In this document: piece after piece, positions 62,204-64,000 of the stretch | Layout: each line of letters begins with the position of its first letter | Numbering within the stretch: the first letter of the stretch is position 1 | DNA from: CAZHAX01 sp964530325 | Lineage (GTDB): Bacteria > Chloroflexota > Anaerolineae > B4-G1 | Direction of reading: 5' to 3' | Length of the DNA stretch: 64,000 nt | Assembly (NCBI GenBank): GCA_964530325.1 | Contig: CAZHAX010000002.1 | Coordinates: 259,816-323,815 of the forward strand | The notes under the pieces: model-generated | What the model was told of the DNA's origin: nothing | Databases searched by the model: none | Seen by the model: only the letters and a program-made list of their open reading frames with translations | Translations under genes and position numbers: made by a program

Positions 62204-62739
62204 GCTTGCTCCTTGCCCAGCAGCCGGCGCAGCGCGGCGAGCGCTCGATGCTGCAGTTGCTCGACTGCGCCGATGCTCTTGCCCATCACCTCTGCCACCT
62301 CGCGGGCCTGCAGCTCCTCTCCCAGACGCAGCGCCAGCACCTGCTGCTGGTCTGGAGTGAGGAGCCTGATGGCCCCCTGGAGGCGTTGGAGGGAGAGCTG
62401 CTCTGCCAGCGCCGATTCCAGGTCGACGTCGTCGGCCATCAGGTCCTCCTCCAACGCCAGCTCTGGCGCCGGGGGCCGCCTGCGGTAGTGGTCCACCACC
62501 AGGTTGTGCGCCACCCGGTAGATCCACGCCCTGAAGGAGGTGTGCCATTCTGTTTCGGAGCGCAGAGCCGTCACCATCCGCAGGAAGACCTCGCTTGTCA
62601 TGTCCTCTGCCAGCGCTGCGTCGTTCACGCGGCGGTAGAGGTAGGAGTAGACGAGCGGAGCGTATTGATCGTACAGCTCTCCCAGTGCCTCTTCTTCGAA
62701 CGCTCGCGCTCGCTCTAGTAGGGCGCGTTCGCTGGTCAC
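62200..62739 (-). CDS. ECF RNA polymerase sigma factor
   Basis: This 179-residue protein has region 2 (FEEEALGELYDQYAPLVYSYLYRRVNDAALAEDMTSEVFLRMV, FRAWIYRVAHNLVVDHYRRR) and region 4 (IRLLTPDQQQVLALRLGEELQAREVAEVMGKSIGAVEQLQHRALAALRRLL). The start is taken as GTG 62739 with GGGAGAG upstream, because the longer open frame has no family similarity. It is coupled with the DUF5667 gene. It is distinct in sequence from the sigma factor at 33867. Confidence 0.92.
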   Translation of the reverse strand: MTSERALLERARAFEEEALGELYDQYAPLVYSYLYRRVNDAALAEDMTSEVFLRMVTALRSETEWHTSFRAWIYRVAHNLVVDHYRRRPPAPELALEEDLMADDVDLESALAEQLSLQRLQGAIRLLTPDQQQVLALRLGEELQAREVAEVMGKSIGAVEQLQHRALAALRRLLGKEQA

Positions 62740-62863
62740 GTTCTGTCGCTCTCCCGTCGTATAAGACGCACGATTGCCCCGAACCTTACGGGTTGAGCGG
62801 CTGATTGCCGCAACCCTCAGTATACCGCGCCCTGGGGCTCTCGCTAGCCGGCCGGCCGGGCCG

Positions 62864-62893
62864 TTGGACCGGGCAGGCACAACGTGCTAGAAT
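62864..62893 (+). promoter_or_regulatory. Promoter of the intact YihY gene
   Basis: TTGGAC (62864-62869), 18 bases, TAGAAT (62888-62893) with TG one base upstream (TGCTAGAAT). The leader would be about 50 bases. Confidence 0.62.
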
Positions 62894-62950
62894 TGGCGGA
62901 GTGTAGAGGGCGGTGGGGCCTGCTTTGTCCGGGCACCTGAGCACAGCGCT

Positions 62951-63883
62951 ATGGCATCAGGCGGCGAAGATCAGGAGAGCGGAAGGGTGCAGCGATCCGC
63001 CCGGTGGGCGAAGCGCGCCTACCGGCGCATCGACACGCTCAGCGGCGGCCGGATCGAGCTGCTGCGCGGGACGCTGGACCGCTTTTCCGAGACAAGGGCT
63101 CCGCAGGCGGCGGCGGCCATGGCCTACTACGCTGTCTTCTCGCTCTTCCCGTTGATGCTGGTCCTGGTGGCCGTGCTGGGCTACATGCTGCCGGACGACG
63201 AGGCGCTGCGCCAGGCGGCCGACTTCGTCGGTCTGGCCGTGCCGGTGTCGCGCGAGCTGATCGAGCAGAACCTGAGGGCGGTGCAGCAGCTCCGCGGGCC
63301 GGTCACGCTCGTGGGCCTGGGGGCGCTGATCTGGTCCGCCAGCGGCGTGTTCAGCGTGCTGGCCTGCAACCTCAATCTGGCCTGGCCAGGGGCGGCGCCG
63401 CGCAGCGCCGTCGGCAGACGGGTGCTGGGAATGGCGATGGTAGCCGTCCTCTTCGTCCTTCTCATTCTGGCCGTGACCTCGAGCGCGGTCGTCGACGTGC
63501 TGCAGCGTGTCGCGGACCCCACCGGCCTGCTGGCAGACGACAGTGTGGTGTGGGAGGTCCTGTCCCGGGTGGTGCCCTGGCTGATCGCCCTGCTGCTGTT
63601 CCTCGGTCTCTACCGCTGGGTGCCGAACGCCCAGGTAAGCTGGCGCCCTGCCTTCTGGGGCGCTCTCGCCGCCGCCATCGCCTGGGAAATGACGAAGAAC
63701 GTGTTCGTCTGGTACCTGGCGAGTGAGCTGTCCCGGTATGAACTGGTGTACGGTTCGCTGGGCGCTGTCGTCGCCCTGATGTTCTGGAGCTACCTGAGCA
63801 GCTGGATCATTTTGTTTGGCGCCCACCTGGCTGGAGCGCTGGGGACCAGGGCGCGTGCGCGGGAACGGGCGCGTGGAGGGTGA
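62951..63883 (+). CDS. YihY/BrkB-family inner-membrane protein
   Basis: This 310-residue polytopic protein has about six hydrophobic segments (YYAVFSLFPLMLVLVAVLGYML, VTLVGLGALIWSASGVFSVLA, MAMVAVLFVLLILAVTSS, WLIALLLFLGLYRWVPN, GALAAAIAWEMTKNVFVWYLA, GAVVALMFWSYLSSWIILFGAHL). The motifs AAAAMAYYAVFSLFPL and YLSSWIILFGAHL are typical. Function is not settled; the RNase BN label used for the family is not supported for most members. The N-terminal 37 residues are soluble and basic. It is divergent from the sigma/DUF5667 pair. Confidence 0.93.
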   Translation: MASGGEDQESGRVQRSARWAKRAYRRIDTLSGGRIELLRGTLDRFSETRAPQAAAAMAYYAVFSLFPLMLVLVAVLGYMLPDDEALRQAADFVGLAVPVSRELIEQNLRAVQQLRGPVTLVGLGALIWSASGVFSVLACNLNLAWPGAAPRSAVGRRVLGMAMVAVLFVLLILAVTSSAVVDVLQRVADPTGLLADDSVVWEVLSRVVPWLIALLLFLGLYRWVPNAQVSWRPAFWGALAAAIAWEMTKNVFVWYLASELSRYELVYGSLGAVVALMFWSYLSSWIILFGAHLAGALGTRARARERARGG

Positions 63884-63892
63884 GTGCGGCAC

Positions 63893-63920
63893 TTGCGCTT
63901 CTGGCCATTGGTGCTATAAT
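63893..63920 (+). promoter_or_regulatory. Extended -10 promoter at the window end
   Basis: TTGCGC (63893-63898), 16 bases, TATAAT (63915-63920) with TG one base upstream. It has the same layout as the two cold-shock promoters and precedes the third copy of their leader. Confidence 0.72.
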
Positions 63921-63934
63921 CTTTGGGTAGTACC

Positions 63935-64000
63935 GCGAAGTAGGCTTTGACCGTAACGAGAATACCGTCCAGGCTTGCGGAGGCCTGGGCGGTGTTTTTT
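63935..64000 (+). ncRNA. Cold-shock-type leader RNA element, copy 3 (cut by window edge)
   Basis: GCGAAGTAGGCTTTGA (63935-63950) is almost the same as copy 2. A hairpin of ACCGTCCAGGC and GCCTGGGCGGT (63964-63993) carries the invariant loop TTGCGGAG and is followed by a T run to the window end. I predict a cold-shock gene about 70-80 bases beyond the edge. Confidence 0.65.

Overview
This is a 64 kb high-GC bacterial window with short intergenic gaps, many 1-4 nt gene overlaps and several perfect or near-perfect sigma-70 promoters. Secreted proteins and lipoproteins carry long Thr-Pro linkers (TPTPT, TRTPT). Together with a propionyl-type acyl-CoA carboxylase inside a fab operon, Rrf2-cys and sigma/CHAT clusters, this suggests a member of the Chloroflexota (Anaerolineae-like), but no rRNA is present to confirm it. 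A run of 10 N at 41894-41903 beside long C/G homopolymers shows that this is a draft or metagenome assembly.

Part 1 (1-25.7 kb) is mostly housekeeping. It holds the end of a fumarate hydratase; a fatty-acid operon on the minus strand (fabF, fabH, carboxyltransferase, accC, accB); proBA; an Rrf2-cysK-cysE cysteine operon; an ArsR regulator with its palindrome; a NifU-like protein; a DUF166 protein; a DEAD-box helicase with a consensus promoter; parA/parB; two lipoproteins; a cold-shock gene followed by an RRM gene; a Fur/Zur-metal ABC transporter operon; a UPF0316-type membrane protein; and a MarR-radical SAM pair.

Part 2 (26-51 kb) is a polysaccharide-use region. It encodes a cytoplasmic cellobiose-phosphorylase-type GH94, lipoprotein glycosidases (GH116 and a clan GH-A enzyme), a subtilase carrying CBM3 and CBM2, a very large GH9-PA14-GH3 enzyme and two GH12 enzymes. 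An uncharacterised ~80-residue C-terminal module occurs three times and a cystine-knot-like mini-module twice. In the middle lies an ECF sigma factor, a zinc-finger anti-sigma-like protein and a TPR-CHAT (caspase-like) protease, which looks like a proteolytically controlled sigma switch.

Part 3 (51-64 kb) centres on a CUT2 (ribose/xylose-type) ABC transporter. A conventional operon (tandem-duplicated binding protein, two-domain ATPase, permease) is divergent from a second set: a REC-LuxR-REC response regulator, a second CUT2 permease, and a protein in which one degenerate transporter ATPase domain is fused to a complete histidine kinase. I infer a sensor built from transporter parts, and this is the most unusual system in the window. 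The end holds an ECF sigma/DUF5667 pair and a YihY/BrkB membrane protein. A rearranged, decayed copy of that cluster lies at 51.1-52.1 kb.

A leader RNA element (outer GCGAAG stem and a hairpin loop TTGCGGAG) occurs three times, twice directly upstream of cold-shock genes and once at the window edge.
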